A stretch of DNA of 64,000 nt from Brassica napus (Eukaryota > Streptophyta > Magnoliopsida > Brassicales > Brassicaceae), in contig NC_063450.1 of assembly GCF_020379485.1 (NCBI RefSeq), positions 24,962,137 to 25,026,136 on the forward strand. The letters run 5' to 3'. The notes beneath the pieces are model-generated. The model worked only from the letters and a program-made list of their open reading frames with translations. It did not search any database and was not told where the DNA came from. Shown here one piece after another: positions 23,925-37,040 of the stretch (positions are counted from its first letter, which is position 1; the number at the start of each line of letters is the position of its first letter). The position numbers and the translations under genes were made by a program.

Positions 23925-24590
23925 CTCAACGGAAACTCCGATTGAGACAAAACGAAAAGCGTTTCGATGAGGATTCAAAATAGAACCCAAAGGAGGACCT
24001 TTCTGAATCCTGACAGGTCGTTATGTAGCGAGTAAAGGTCTGACAGGTCGCGACGTAGCGAGTGGAAGCAAGCCAAGAAGAGTCCTACGTATTTTCGTCG
24101 TAAAATCTCAACGGAAACTCCGATTGAGACGAAACGAAAAGCGTTTCGATGAGGATTCAAAAGAGAACCCAAAGGAGGTCTTTTCTGAGGCCTGAAAGGT
24201 CGCTATGTAGCGAGTGAAGGTCTGACAGGTCGCTACGTAGTGAGTGGAAGCAAGCCAAGAAGGGTCCTACTTGTTTTCGTCGTAAAATCTCAACGGAAAC
24301 TCCGATTGAGACGAAACGAAAAGCGTTTCGATGAGGATTCAAAAGAGAACCCAAAGGAGGACCTTTCTGAGGCCTGACAGGTTGCTATGTAGCGAGTGAA
24401 GGTCTGACAGGTCGCTACGTAGTGAGTGGAAGCAAGCCAAGAAGAGTCCTATTTGTTTTCGTCGTAAAATCTCAACGGAAACACCGATTGAGACGAAACA
24501 AAAAGCGTTTCGATGAGGATTCAAAAGAGAACCCAAAGGAGGACCTTTCTGAGGCCTTGCAGGTCGCTACATAGCGAGTGGAGAGTTGGC
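23925..24590. repeat. 182-bp tandem repeat, about 3.5 copies
   Basis: Units starting near 23975, 24157 and 24339 each carry GGAGGACCTTTCTGAGGCC-like, GACAGGTCGCTACGTAG-like and CTCAACGGAAACTCCGATTG strings. They also carry an AAAGCGTTTCG segment. Identity between units is very high. Each contains two half-palindromes (GGTCGCTAYGTAGYGAG) related to the neighbouring arrays, so the arrays probably share an origin. Confidence 0.9.
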
Positions 24591-25289
24591 TTGAGCTCGG
24601 TCGCTACGTAGCGACCGAGCTGTGTAATCGATTTGTTGCGCTTCCTTTTTCCGCGATTAACCTAGGGTTTTTTTGCGGTTTTTGGGAGAACAAGTTTTAC
24701 CCTTCCGAAATGTTTTTGGAAAATGTGTTTTGGTAAAACCCTTACGCATTGAGATTTCTTTTGTTCGGTAATGAGCCAAATATACGGGGTTTGATAAGAT
24801 TTATCGTTTCCATTTATGTTTAAAATGAGAAATCGCGAGCTCGTTTCATTGCACTTCCTCTTCTGCCCTTAAGCCGCCATTGCACTTCCTCTTCTGCCCT
24901 TAAGCCGCCATAGCATAAAAATGGAGATATTCCATTATTTCCGATCTTCGTAACTATCTTCAAAATTTATTATTTATCGGCGGAAACTTGACATTTATCC
25001 TCCCTTGCGAACCAAGCGTAAACCGACATGCGGTTTACGGGCTGTTGGTTAAGAAATTGTAAGTTTGACCTCGAGTCATGTCTTAGGTCCCTTTTGGCCG
25101 TCTTCCGACTCGAAGCGTTTATTACGGCTTCTTTCGATAGAGAATGAACTTTCCTTGGTTTTTACGGTAAAGTTTTATTGACAACTTAGAAATGGCGGGG
25201 TACATGAGATGGGTTCGCTACGGTATTCGGGAGATAGCATCGAAGGGTGGACGAGAATGCATGAACTGATGTCGTATCGATGTTTCAGA

Positions 25290-25735
25290 AGAGCTCGGTC
25301 GCTACGTAGCGACCGAACTTTGGTTTGAGCTCGGTTGCTACGCAGCGACCGAACGATTGCTCGGTCGCTGCGTAGCGATCGAGCTCTGGCTCGAGCCCGG
25401 TCGCTACGTAGCGACCGTGCTTTGGCTCGAGCCCGGTCGCTACATAGCAACCGAGCTTTGGCTCAAGCCCGATCACTACGTAGCGACCGAGCTCCTGCTC
25501 GAGCTCGGTCGCTACGTAGCGACCGAGCTTTGGCTCAAGCCCGGTCGCTACGTAGCGACCGTGCTTTGGCTCTCTCTCGGTCACTACGTAGCGACCGAGC
25601 TTTGGCTCGAGCTCGGTCGCTACGGTGCGACCGAGCTTTGGCTCGAGCTCTGTCGCTACGTAGCGACCGAGCTCCTGCTCGAGCTCGGTCGCTACGCAGC
25701 GACCAGCTTTTGCGCTGGTTGCTACGCGGCAACCT
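25290..25735. repeat. Palindrome array 2, about 13 units of 36 bp
   Basis: About 13 copies of GGTCGCTACGTAGCGACC or variants at 36-bp spacing, with spacers such as GAGCTTTGGCTCGAGCCC. The last copy reads GGTTGCTACGCGGCAACC, in which both arms have changed so that pairing is kept. Other copies have one-sided changes. Frames are open on both strands only because of the repeat structure. Confidence 0.9.
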
Positions 25736-25898
25736 TGTTTGCCTCTTTCTTCGATTTTTCGTAAATGTGTTTTCTACGCAAGATTCTTCGTAAAAATAGA
25801 TCTTTTTCTAAGATTTATTTTTCGTAAAAACGTTCATGCCGATTTTTACGGACTTTCAGACATTGATTCCGTCGTGACCGATTTTGACCCCAACAATT

Positions 25899-26211
25899 GT
25901 GCTGTTGTGCTCAAGGCCGGGAGATAGTGGAAAAGGGACAATGCTTCGTCGTCCTGTAACTTATAATGTCTTCTTAGTGTCAACCGAGGATTTGGATGTT
26001 TGAGAGATGGCCCTAAGGCAATAGAATACCAGTACACTAAATTCGGATGATCCGTACCAGAACGCCTCCTCAAACTGTGAGACCCGTATTTGTGCTCATC
26101 ACGATAATCGAACATATGTGCCCAAAATTTGAATAAACCTCGGATAGGAGCATCTTCATTCATAGCACCAAAAGTTGGAAAATTGGCCCGTCTCAAGATA
26201 TAGACCATCAT
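25899..26211 (-). CDS. Unidentified repeated ORF, copy B (3' end cut by the LTR-type element)
   Basis: Same frame as copy A (MMVYILRRANFPTFGAMNED... LPALSTTAQ), open from 26211 to the insertion point, after which it runs into LTR sequence. The upstream overlapping frame (to 26208) is open for about 150 codons here. Its non-repetitive end reads IPQPISGIVQIQRTVYDKFH and then MFEHTDQYVHAFPQAQ. Function unknown. Confidence 0.35.
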
Positions 26212-26979
26212 TGTGCTTGAGGAAAGGCGTGTACATATTGATCAGTGTGTTCAAACATTAATTGGTGAAACTTGTCATATACGGTTCTTTGTATTTGAAC
26301 AATACCAGAAATAGGTTGCGGTATCACTATGGGGGGAAGAATTAAATCGGGAAGCACCAGATCGAGGAAGGGAGGTACGTAACCGGAAATAGGCCCACAT
26401 ATTGGAACTCCGACTACAGCTCCGCCCCCACCTCCTCCCCAGGCTCCAGCTTCACCCCCACCTTTGCCCCACGCTCCAGCTCCTCCCACGACTCCACCCC
26501 AGGCTCCAGCTCCCTCCCCACACCTCGGCCCCATGCTCCGGCTCCGCCCCCATCTCATCCTCAGGCTCCAGTTGCCCCCCCACCTTGGCCCTTGGCTCCA
26601 GCTCCGCCCTACCTCCACCCCAGGCTCCAGCTCCATCTCCACCTCCTCCCCAGGCTCCAGCTCCACCCCCCTCCTCCGTAGGCTCTAGCTTCGCCCCCAC
26701 CTCCACCCCACGCTCCAGTTCCTCCCATGGCTCGACCCCAGGTTCCAGCTCCCCCCCCCCACCTCGGCCCCATGATCCAGCTCCCCCTCACCTCAGCACC
26801 ATGCTCCAGTTCGCCCCCCATCTCGGCCCCATGCTTCACCTCCACCTCCACCCAGACTCCAGCTCCATCCCCACCTCCTCTCCTGGCTCCAGCTCCGTCC
26901 CCACCTCCACCCCAGGCTCTATCATTATCATAACCGAAATCAGAACACATTTAGCTTAAACTAACCAAATTTCGGAATG

Positions 26980-27336
26980 CTAATCAAATATTAAAAAGGG
27001 ACGGGAGCATTTTGTTGGGTATTGTGCTGTTGTGCTCAATGCCGGGAGATAGTGAAAGAGGGACAATGCTTCGTTGTCCTGTAACTTATAATGTCTTCTT
27101 AGTATCAACTGAGGGTTTGGATGATTGAGAGATGGCCCTGAGGCAATAGAATACCAGTATACTAAATTCAGATGATCCGTACCAGAACGCCTCTTCAAAC
27201 TGTGAGACCCGTATTTGTGCTCATCACGATAATCGAACATGTGTGCCCAAAATTTAAATAAACCTCGGCTAGGAGCATCTTCATTCATAGCACCAAAAGT
27301 TGGAAAATTGGCCCGTCTCAAGATATAGACCATCAT
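26980..27336 (-). CDS. Unidentified repeated ORF, copy C
   Basis: 118 aa, the uninterrupted counterpart of copies A and B, with about ten to fifteen amino-acid differences from A (for example SRGLFKF, YRDEHKYGSHSLKRR). It ends in SRPFLIFD as A ends in SHPFLIFD. No start context, domain or targeting signal is recognised. It is listed because the frame is conserved across copies. It may be transposon-derived. Confidence 0.4.
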   Translation of the reverse strand: MMVYILRRANFPTFGAMNEDAPSRGLFKFWAHMFDYRDEHKYGSHSLKRRSGTDHLNLVYWYSIASGPSLNHPNPQLILRRHYKLQDNEALSLFHYLPALSTTAQYPTKCSRPFLIFD

Positions 27337-28602
27337 TGTGCTTGAGCAAAGGCGTGTACATACTGATCACTGTGTTCAAACATTAATTAGTGAAACTTGT
27401 CATATACGGTTCTTTGTATTTGAACAACACCAGAAATAGGTTGCGGTATCACTATGGGGGGAAGAATTAAATCGGGAAGCACCAGATCGAGAAAGGGAGG
27501 TATGTATCTGGAAATAGGCACAAATTCGACTACAGCTCCACCCCCTCCTCATCCTCAGGCTCCAGTTGCCCCCCCCCCACCTCGGCCCTTGGCTCCAGCT
27601 CCGCCCTACCTCCACCCTACCTCCACCCCAGGCTCCAGCTCCATCTCCACCTCCTCTCCAGGCTCCAGCTCCACTCCCACCTCCTCCCTAGGCTCTAGCT
27701 TCGCCGCCACCTCCGCCCCACACTCCAGTTCCTCCCACGGCTCCACCCCAGGCTCCAGCTCCCCCCCCCCCCACCTCGGTTCTATGCTCCAGCTGCCCCC
27801 ACCTCGGCCCCATGCTCCACCCCCACCTCCACCCTGACTCCAGCTCCATCCCCACCTCCTTTCCAGGCTCCAGCTCAGTCCCCTTCTCCACCCCAAAGTC
27901 TATCATTATCATAACCAAAATCAGAACACATTTAGTTTAAACTAACCAAATATCAGAATGCTAATCAAATATTAAAAAGGAATGAGAGCATTTTGTTGGG
28001 TCTTGTGTTGTTGTGTTCAAGGCCGGGAGATATTGGAAGAGAGACACTGCTTCGTTGTCCTGTGACTTAGAACGTCTTCTTAGTGTCAACCGAGGGTTTG
28101 GATGATTTAGAGATGGCCTTGAGGCAACAGAATACCGGTATACTAAATTCGGATGATCCATACACTACAAGAAAACACATGCTTAACGACGAAAATTAAC
28201 GAGGAAAAACAATCCTCGTAAATTTGCGTCGAGTTTACGACGAATTTACGTGAAAAACTAAAGTCATCGTTATTTCCTCATAACGTAACGACAAAACTGT
28301 TTCGTCGTAAAGTGGATGTAATTTTACGAGTATTTTACGAGGAAAAACTATTTCCTCGTAAATACGACGTAAACTTTGCGTGGTATTTACGAGGTAATAG
28401 TTTACGTGTATTTAGCGAGGAAATTTTTGAATCCACCAACTTTATAGGTGTTACACGTTTTTTACACGTTTTGCCCACCTAATTAATTTTCGTCGTAAAT
28501 TCATTGCAAAATTACAACTACCAGATTCGAATTTTCCTATAAATATGGATGTTTGAACATCATTTTAAACACACCAACAACAAAAAACGTGAAAGAAAAA
28601 AA

Positions 28603-31600
28603 ATGGCTGGCTCCGGGACTATTTACGAGTTGCGGAAGTGGATGTATATGCATAGAGATGCTAACGGGAGAGTGACGAAAGAATACCTTGCGGGTCTGGA
28701 GACATTTATGCATCAAGCAGATTCAACACCGCTCGCCCAAGAAAGTGGTAAGATGTTCTGTCCTTGTCGGAAATGCAACAATTCGAAACTGGCAAATCGT
28801 GAAAATGTTTGGAAGCATTTAATAAATCGGCAAATTACTATATCTGGTTTCAACATGGAGAAGGTTTTAATTATGATCAAAATGAAGCTACTAGTAGTAA
28901 TAGCAATTTTCAGGAAAAAGAACCGGTTGATCATCATTTGCATAATGAACATAGTTACCATCAGGAGGAGATGGTAGATTATGATAGGGTTCATGATATG
29001 ATAGCTGATGCATTCGTAGCTCTTGATGAAGATGAAGAACCTAATATAGATGCAAAAAAGTTTTACGAAATGTTAAACGCGGCGAATCAACCACTTTACA
29101 GTGGTTGTAGAGAAGGTCTCTCTAAATTGTCGTTAGCTGCTAGAATGATGAATATTAAAACTGATCACAATCTACCTGAAAGTTGCATGAACGAATGGGC
29201 GGACTTGTTTAAAGAGTATTTGCCGGAAGACAATGTGTCTGCTGATTCTTATTATGAGATTCAGAAACTGGTTTATAGTCTTGGGTTGCCTTCGGAGATG
29301 ATAGATGTTTGCATCGACAACTGCATGATCTATTGGGGAGATGATGAGAAGCTAGAAGAATGTCGATTCTGCAAGAAGCCACGATTCAAGCCGCAAGGAC
29401 GGGGACGTAATAGGGTACCGTACCAAAGGATGTGGTACCTACCAATTACAGACAGATTGAAAAGATTGTATCAATCAGAGCAGACTGCTGGAAAGATGAG
29501 ATGGCATGCCGAGCATACTCAGACGGATGGTGAGATGACTCATCCATCAGATGCAAGAGCCTGGAAACATTTCAACAAAGTACATCCAGATTTCGCTAGC
29601 AATATCCGGAATGTGTATCTCGGATTATGCACAGATGGATTTAGTCCGTTCGGAATGTCAGGGAGACAATATTCATTGTGGCCAGTCTTTCTTACTCCAT
29701 ACAACCTGCCACCGGAGATGTGCATGCAACGGGAGTTACTATTCTTGACCATATTAATACCTGGTCCGAACCATCCAAAAAGGTCCCTGGATGTTTTCCT
29801 ACAACCACTGATAAAAGAGTTGAAGGATTTGTGGTCAACAGGGGTGAGGACGTATGACTGTTCAACGAAGACGAATTTTACGATGCGAGCGATGCTTTTG
29901 TGGACCATAAGTGATTTCCCTGCCTATGGGATGTTGTCTGGATGGACTACACATGGGAGATTAGCTTGTCCATATTGTAATGGAACGACAGATGCGTTTC
30001 AACTGAAGAATGGTAGGAAGACAAGTTGGTTTGATTGTCACCGTCGATTTCTTCCCATTGGCCATCCTTACCGAAGAAACAAGAATTTGTTTAGGCACAA
30101 AAGGGTTGTGAGAGACACTCCTCCTCCATATCTAACTGGAGAACAAATTGAAGCGCAAATCGACTACTACGGAGCTAACGAAACAGTTCGTTGGGGTGGT
30201 AATTGGCATGTCCCTCGTAATATGCCAGATTCTTACGGTGTTCATCACAACTGGCACAAGAAGAGTATATTTTGGGAGTTGCCATATTGGAAGGATCTTC
30301 TTCTGCGCCACAACCTCGATGTGATGCATATAGAGAAGAATTTCTTTGAGAACATCATGAATACAATATTGAATGTCCCAGGGAAGACAAAAGACAACAT
30401 AAAATCGAGGTTGGACTTGCCGGATATTTGCTCAAGAAGCGAGTTACATATTAAAAGCAATGGACAAGTTCCCGTTCCGATATTCAGATTATCTTCAGAA
30501 AAAAAGTCGGTGTTGTTCAACTGGGTGGCATCAGAAGTGAAGTTCCCCGATGGGTATGTTTCGAATCTCTCTAGATGTGTTGAAAAGGGTCAAAAGTTCT
30601 CCGGGATGAAGAGTCATGATTGTCATGTATTTATGCAACGACTACTGCCCTTTGCATTTGCGGAGCTACTTCCAACAAACGTACATGAAGCACTTGCAGG
30701 TACGTAGTGTATTATATCACAATAATTTACAAAATAATATATGACTAACAATGTGTTTAATTTTTTTTTGAATATAAAAGGCATTGGAGCATTTTTCAGG
30801 GATCTGAGCACACGCACTCTTAAAGAAGAAGTTGTGGAACAGCTTCAGGAGAACATTCCCATCTTATTGTGCAACTTGGAGAAGATATTTCCTCCCGGAT
30901 TTTTTGACGTCATGGAGCATCTAGCTGTCCACCTCCCATATGAGGCATTGCTTCGTGGACCTGTACATTACGGATGGATGTATCAGTATGAGCGAGCCAT
31001 GAAATATTTGAAGGGAAAAGCAAAGAACCTCGCCAAAGTTGAAGGTTCTATAATTGCTGGAAGTTTGACGGAAGAAGTTTCTCACTTCACATCGTACTAC
31101 TTTGCGTCAAAAGTACGTACACGGAGAAGAGCTCCAAGAAGATATGATGATGGTGGTGTTGCGCCAACATATGCAGTTGCTGGTGTTCCAGACATCTTTA
31201 GCCAGATTGGGCGACTCGGTGGGAAGTCTAAAGAGGTTTGGTGGTCGAGTGAAGAAGACGCTCATAGTGCACACACCTATATTCTACTCAATTGCGAAGA
31301 TCCATTGATGCGTTATTTTGAAAGGTAACATATATTGACACTTCGAAACACATATAAGTATAATTAATTGTATAATTGCGAGAGATTCATTCCTATAAAA
31401 TGTGATTTTACAGCCTATTTGTTTCTCAAGTCGAAGAAACATTTCCTGGTATATCCACAAGTGACGTAGACAAAAGGAAAGATCAACACTTCATTAAGTG
31501 GTTGCGGAATCAGGTATTAACTAAAACTTTTTTTTCATACATTATCTGTATTTCATTAACATTCTCTTTATTTTTGCAGGTTGATTATGACGACGACGAT

Positions 31601-32257
31601 GCAGATTATCCTAAGTGGTTACACGAAGTAATTCAATCTCCACTTGTAAAGGTCACCACATCACAGATGTATTTCACACGAGGCTATACTTTTCATACAT
31701 ATGACTATGGTAGACAGCGGGCGACCAGTAACTATGGAATATGTGTGAAAGGGGAAACAGATTTCTACGGGATCTTGACGGAGATTATTGAAGTCGAATT
31801 TCCAGGGATACTGAAGCTGAAATGCGTCCTCTTCAAATGTGAATGGTTCGACCCCGTCATCAACAGAGGTGTTCGGTCTAACAAATTCGGTGTAGTTGAT
31901 GTCAACGGTGGACGAAGGTACAACAAATTCGAGCCTTTCATCTTAGCTTCACAAGCAGACCAAGTTAGCTTCCTTCCATACCCTCGGATGAGAGATTCAT
32001 GTATAAATTGGTTAGCAGTGATCAAAGTTACACCTCGAAGACGAATCATCAGTGGAGAAGAACCACCATTGCAAGAAGAACAGAAAAATGAAGTTGAGGA
32101 ACCTGAACAAGAAATTGATGACATCCTTCTCATTGATCCGCATAATCACGAGTACGAAGATCTTACCGATGATGCCACAGACGAAGCTGTTGAAGACGAG
32201 TTTAATGAAAATGATGATGTTTCTAGTGATGACGAGAATGTCGATGTATCCGATTGA
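28603..32257 (+). pseudogene. TNP2-type CACTA transposase of CACTA-1, frameshifted near its N-terminus
   Basis: Exons by comparison with CACTA-2: 28603-30699, 30781-31324, 31414-31513 and 31580-32257. Translation starts MAGSGTIYELRKWMYMHRD and shows the Transpos_assoc CPCRKCNNSKLANRENVWKH motif. At about 28825-28830 a 10-nt stretch present in CACTA-2 is missing, throwing the frame out before the GEGFNYDQNEA region. The rest of exon 1, including the Transposase_21 core and DVMHIEKN, and exons 2-4 (DUF4218, DUF4216, acidic C-terminus) are open. Only this one break is seen, so decay is recent. A CTATAAATATG TATA motif lies at 28537-28547. Confidence 0.9.
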
Positions 32258-33972
32258 TGTATTTGTTTTATGAATAAGATGAGGGAGTTTGTTTTATGAA
32301 TAAGATAATGTGGGGTTTGTTTTATGAATAAGGTAATGCCGGGAGTTTGTTTTATGAATAAGCAAATGTGGGAATTGTGGTTTGGAATGGAAATAAAGAT
32401 GGGGTTTGGAGTATATGAAGTAGAAAATAAGGAATATGGGGTTTGGGGTTTCGGATTCAAGGGATTTAAACATAACACTCGTTAATTCCACGTAACAAAA
32501 AATCGTCGTAAAGGACTCGTAGGTCAACGAGGAAATAACGACGAAATATAAAAATAAAGAACGCGGGACTCGTTAATTCCACGTAGGACAAAATCGTCGT
32601 AAATACCACGTAGGATGAATTCGTCGTAAAAACCACGTAGGATGAAATCGTCGTAAATACAACGTAAGCCAACGAGGAAATAACGACGAAACCTAAAAAT
32701 AAAGATGGGGTTTGGAATATATGAAGTAGAAAATAAGGAATATGGGATTTGGGGTTTGGGGTTTGGGGTTTCGGGTTTTGGGTTTCGGGTTTGGGTTTCG
32801 GGTTTTTGGTTTCGGGTTTGGGGTTTAGGGGTTCGGGGTTTGGGGTTTGGGGTTCGGGGTTTAGGGGTTCGGAGTTTGGGGTTTCGGGTTTAGGGGTTCG
32901 GGGTTTGGGGTTTCGGGTTTTGGATTTCGGGTTTGGGGTTTCGGGTTTTGGATTTCGTGTTTCGGGTTTCGGGTTTCGGGTTTCGAGTTTGGGGTTTGGG
33001 TTTCGGGTTTAGGGGTTCGGGGTTTGGGGTTTCGGGTTTTGGATTTCGGGTTTCGGGTTTCGGGTTTCGGGTTTCGGGTTTGGGCTTTCGGGTTTCGGGT
33101 TTGGGGGTTGGGGTTTAGGAATAACGACGAAACTTAAAATTAAATATGGGGTTTGGAATATATGAAGTAGAAAATTAAAGATGGGGGTTTGGGTTTCGGG
33201 TTTCGGGTTTGGGCTTTCGGGTTTCGGGTTTGGGGGTTGGGGTTTCGGGTTTCGGGTATGGGGTTTCGGGTTTCGGTTTTCGGATTCTAGGGATTTAAAC
33301 ATAACACTCGTTAATTCCACGTAGGATGAAATCGTCGTAAATACCACGTAAGCATAAATCGTCGTAAAGACCACGTAACCAGAAATCGTCGTAAAGACCA
33401 CGTAAGCAGAAATCGTCGTAAAGACCACGTAAAAAGATTTAAACATAAAACACGTTAATTCCACGTAAGCATAAATCGTCGTAAATACCTCGTAGTGTAA
33501 AAACTAGAAAAAAGGGAAAAGGATCAAAATACCAGAATAACATGTGGCAAGACTTCCAGCAATTATAATACGTAAGTCTCGCCCACATGAATTCTAATAT
33601 CTTATCCTTTTCCTATTTTTTTCAAATATTTATAATTTGAATATGATTTTGCTGAGGAATATTCAGATAGGTGTGTGATTTGGGAGTTTATGTGTGGTTT
33701 GAGAATGAGAGTTGTGAGTATATTTATAGGAAAGCAAGCCTCGTTAATTCCACGTAGGCAAAATCGTCGTTAATACCTCGTAAACAAAAACACGGGCCTT
33801 TGTGATTCCTCGCAATTTCCTCGTAAAAAAAACACGGGCCTTTGTAACTGCTCGCTATTTCGTCGTAAACTTACGACGAATTTGCGACGATATGTAATCT
33901 TATATATACACCCGAGCGCTCACTCTTTCTTTCCTCTCTACTTCCTCTCTACTTCCTCTCCATTTCGTAGCA
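32258..33972 (+). promoter_or_regulatory. CACTA-1 spacer: internal TIR-like motif blocks, G-rich repeat and second-gene promoter
   Basis: Blocks of CGTCGTAAATACCACGTAG-type strings at 32480-32690, 33300-33500 and 33740-33890 repeat the same vocabulary as the subterminal regions. Between them (32705-33290) lies the GGGTTT-based repeat listed separately. A TATA-like TTATATATACACC at about 33899-33911 precedes the ATG at 33973. The stretch encodes no protein that I can support. Confidence 0.7.
32705..33290 (+). repeat. Telomere-like GGGTTTN repeat
   Basis: Long runs of GGGTTTC, GGGTTTG and occasional GGGTTTA heptamers, with GGGGTTTGG and GGGGTTCGG variants. A non-repetitive break occurs near 33115-33185. 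The heptamer is one base away from the plant telomere repeat. Long open frames here (MGFGVWGFGF-like and PNPKPE-like) are low-complexity artefacts. CACTA-2 has only a trace of this sequence at the equivalent place (about 55935-55960 and 56640-56690), so it expanded in one copy or contracted in the other. Confidence 0.9.
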
Positions 33973-35869
<1,897 letters not shown>

Positions 35870-36009
35870 ATTCAAAACTTATTTATATATAAAATATTTT
35901 CATATTGATTTATTTTTATTTTGAATTTTAATTTATTATTAAATTAAATAATTTTAATTATTTTTTAATTATATTTTTAAATTCTGTAAAATAATAAAAA
36001 CGAAGTAAA

Positions 36010-36472
36010 TTCGTAGCCAATGTACGACCTCTTTACGTGGAAACCTTACGAGGAAATGACGAGAAACATTTAACGAGTATTTTACGAGGAACCATTTACG
36101 AGGAAATAACGAGGAAAAGTTTACGACCATTTTACGAGGAAATCATTTCGTGGTTGTTACGTGTATTTTGCGAGGAAACTCTTTCAAGGTATTTACGTGT
36201 AGATTACGAGGAACTATTTTCGAGGTATTTACGAGGAATTATAGCGACGTTCTTACGTAGAATATTGACGTGGTCTTTACGACGAATCGCCCTACTTCGT
36301 CTTTACGACGAAATATATTCCTCGCTAAGTTACGACGAATTAGCGAGGAAATATGTGTTACGACAGACGTGTAACGAGCAAACGCGTTTCCTCGCTAATT
36401 CGTCGTAAAGCCTCTTTTACGACGAAATAACGAGGAAAACCGCCCTCGTTAAGATTATGTTTTCTTGTAGTG
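36010..36472. repeat. CACTA-1 right subterminal motif region
   Basis: More than twenty short strings such as TTTACGAGGAA, TTTACGACGAA, CGAGGAAA and TTACGTGTATTT in direct and inverted orientation lead up to the terminal repeat. The left counterpart is 28180-28500. In En/Spm such motifs bind the accessory TNPA protein. Confidence 0.85.
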
Positions 36473-37040
36473 GTACCATAACGCCTCTTCAAACTGTGAT
36501 ACCTGTATCTGTGCCCATCATGATAATCGAACATGTGTGCCTAAAATTTGAATAAACCTCGGCCAGGAGCATCTTCATTCAGAGCACCAAAAGTTGGAAA
36601 ATTGGTCCGTCTCAAGATATAAACCGTCATTGTGCTTGAGCAAAGGCGTGTACATGCTGATCAGTGTGTTCAAACATTAATTGGTGAAACTCGTCATATA
36701 CGGTTCTTTGTATTTGAATAACACCAGGAATTGGTTGCGGTATCACTATGGGGGGAAGAATTAAATCGGGAAGTACCAGATCGAGGAAGAGAGGTACATA
36801 TCCTCAGGCTCCAGTTGCCCCCCCCCCCCCAACCTCAGCCTAGGCTTCAGCTCCGCCCTACCTCCGCCCTACCTCCTCCCCAGGCTCCAATTCCACCCCC
36901 ACCTCCTCCCACGGCTCCACCCCAGGCTCCAGCTCCCCCCCCCCCACCTCGGCCCCATGCTCCAGCTCCGCCCCCACCTCCACCCAGACTCCAGCTCCAT
37001 CCCCACCTCCTCCCCAGGCTCCAGCTCCAGCAAGACTAGG

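Larger units (their letters stand above)
23297..25390. repeat. Duplicated segment of about 480 bp inside the LTR-type element
   Basis: The block from about 23297 to 23760 (starting CCTCTTCTGCCCTTAAGCC, ending in the palindrome array) recurs at about 24886-25390 with few differences. A 35-bp piece of its start is further duplicated in tandem at 24852-24910. This accounts for about a third of the element. Confidence 0.8.
22893..25895. mobile_element. LTR-type element, 3.0 kb, probably a solo LTR
   Basis: The ends are TGTGGGAACCG (22893) and GACCCCAACA (25895), that is TG...CA. They are flanked by the perfect 5-bp duplication ATTGT at 22888-22892 and 25896-25900. The flanking sequence rejoins exactly as in units A and C. 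No gag or pol coding sequence and no second copy of the terminus is visible inside, so a solo LTR of a large-LTR family (or a non-coding derivative) is most likely. The interior is built from repeats: a 36-bp palindrome array, a triplicated 182-bp unit and a duplicated 480-bp segment. Orientation is not determined. Confidence 0.75.

Noticed and set aside
23705..25735. Possible CRISPR-like array because of regularly spaced palindromic repeats
   Set aside because: The genome is a plant, spacers are themselves repeats, no cas genes exist, and the array lies inside an LTR-type element.
23490..25793. Long open frames on both strands reading RSLRSDRALARA-like repeats
   Set aside because: They arise from an 18-bp palindrome repeated with a period divisible by three, so both strands and several frames stay open. 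There is no start context or family similarity.
22247..27918. Pro-rich (PAPPPP) and Gly-rich (GAGAWGGGG) frames in the tandem units, resembling extensins or glycine-rich wall proteins
   Set aside because: All frames through these low-complexity tracts are open in parallel, composition changes between units, and no signal peptide or conserved end is present.
32705..33464. MGFGVWGFGF- and PNPKPE-type open frames
   Set aside because: Translation of the GGGTTTN repeat; no stops are possible in some frames of that heptamer.
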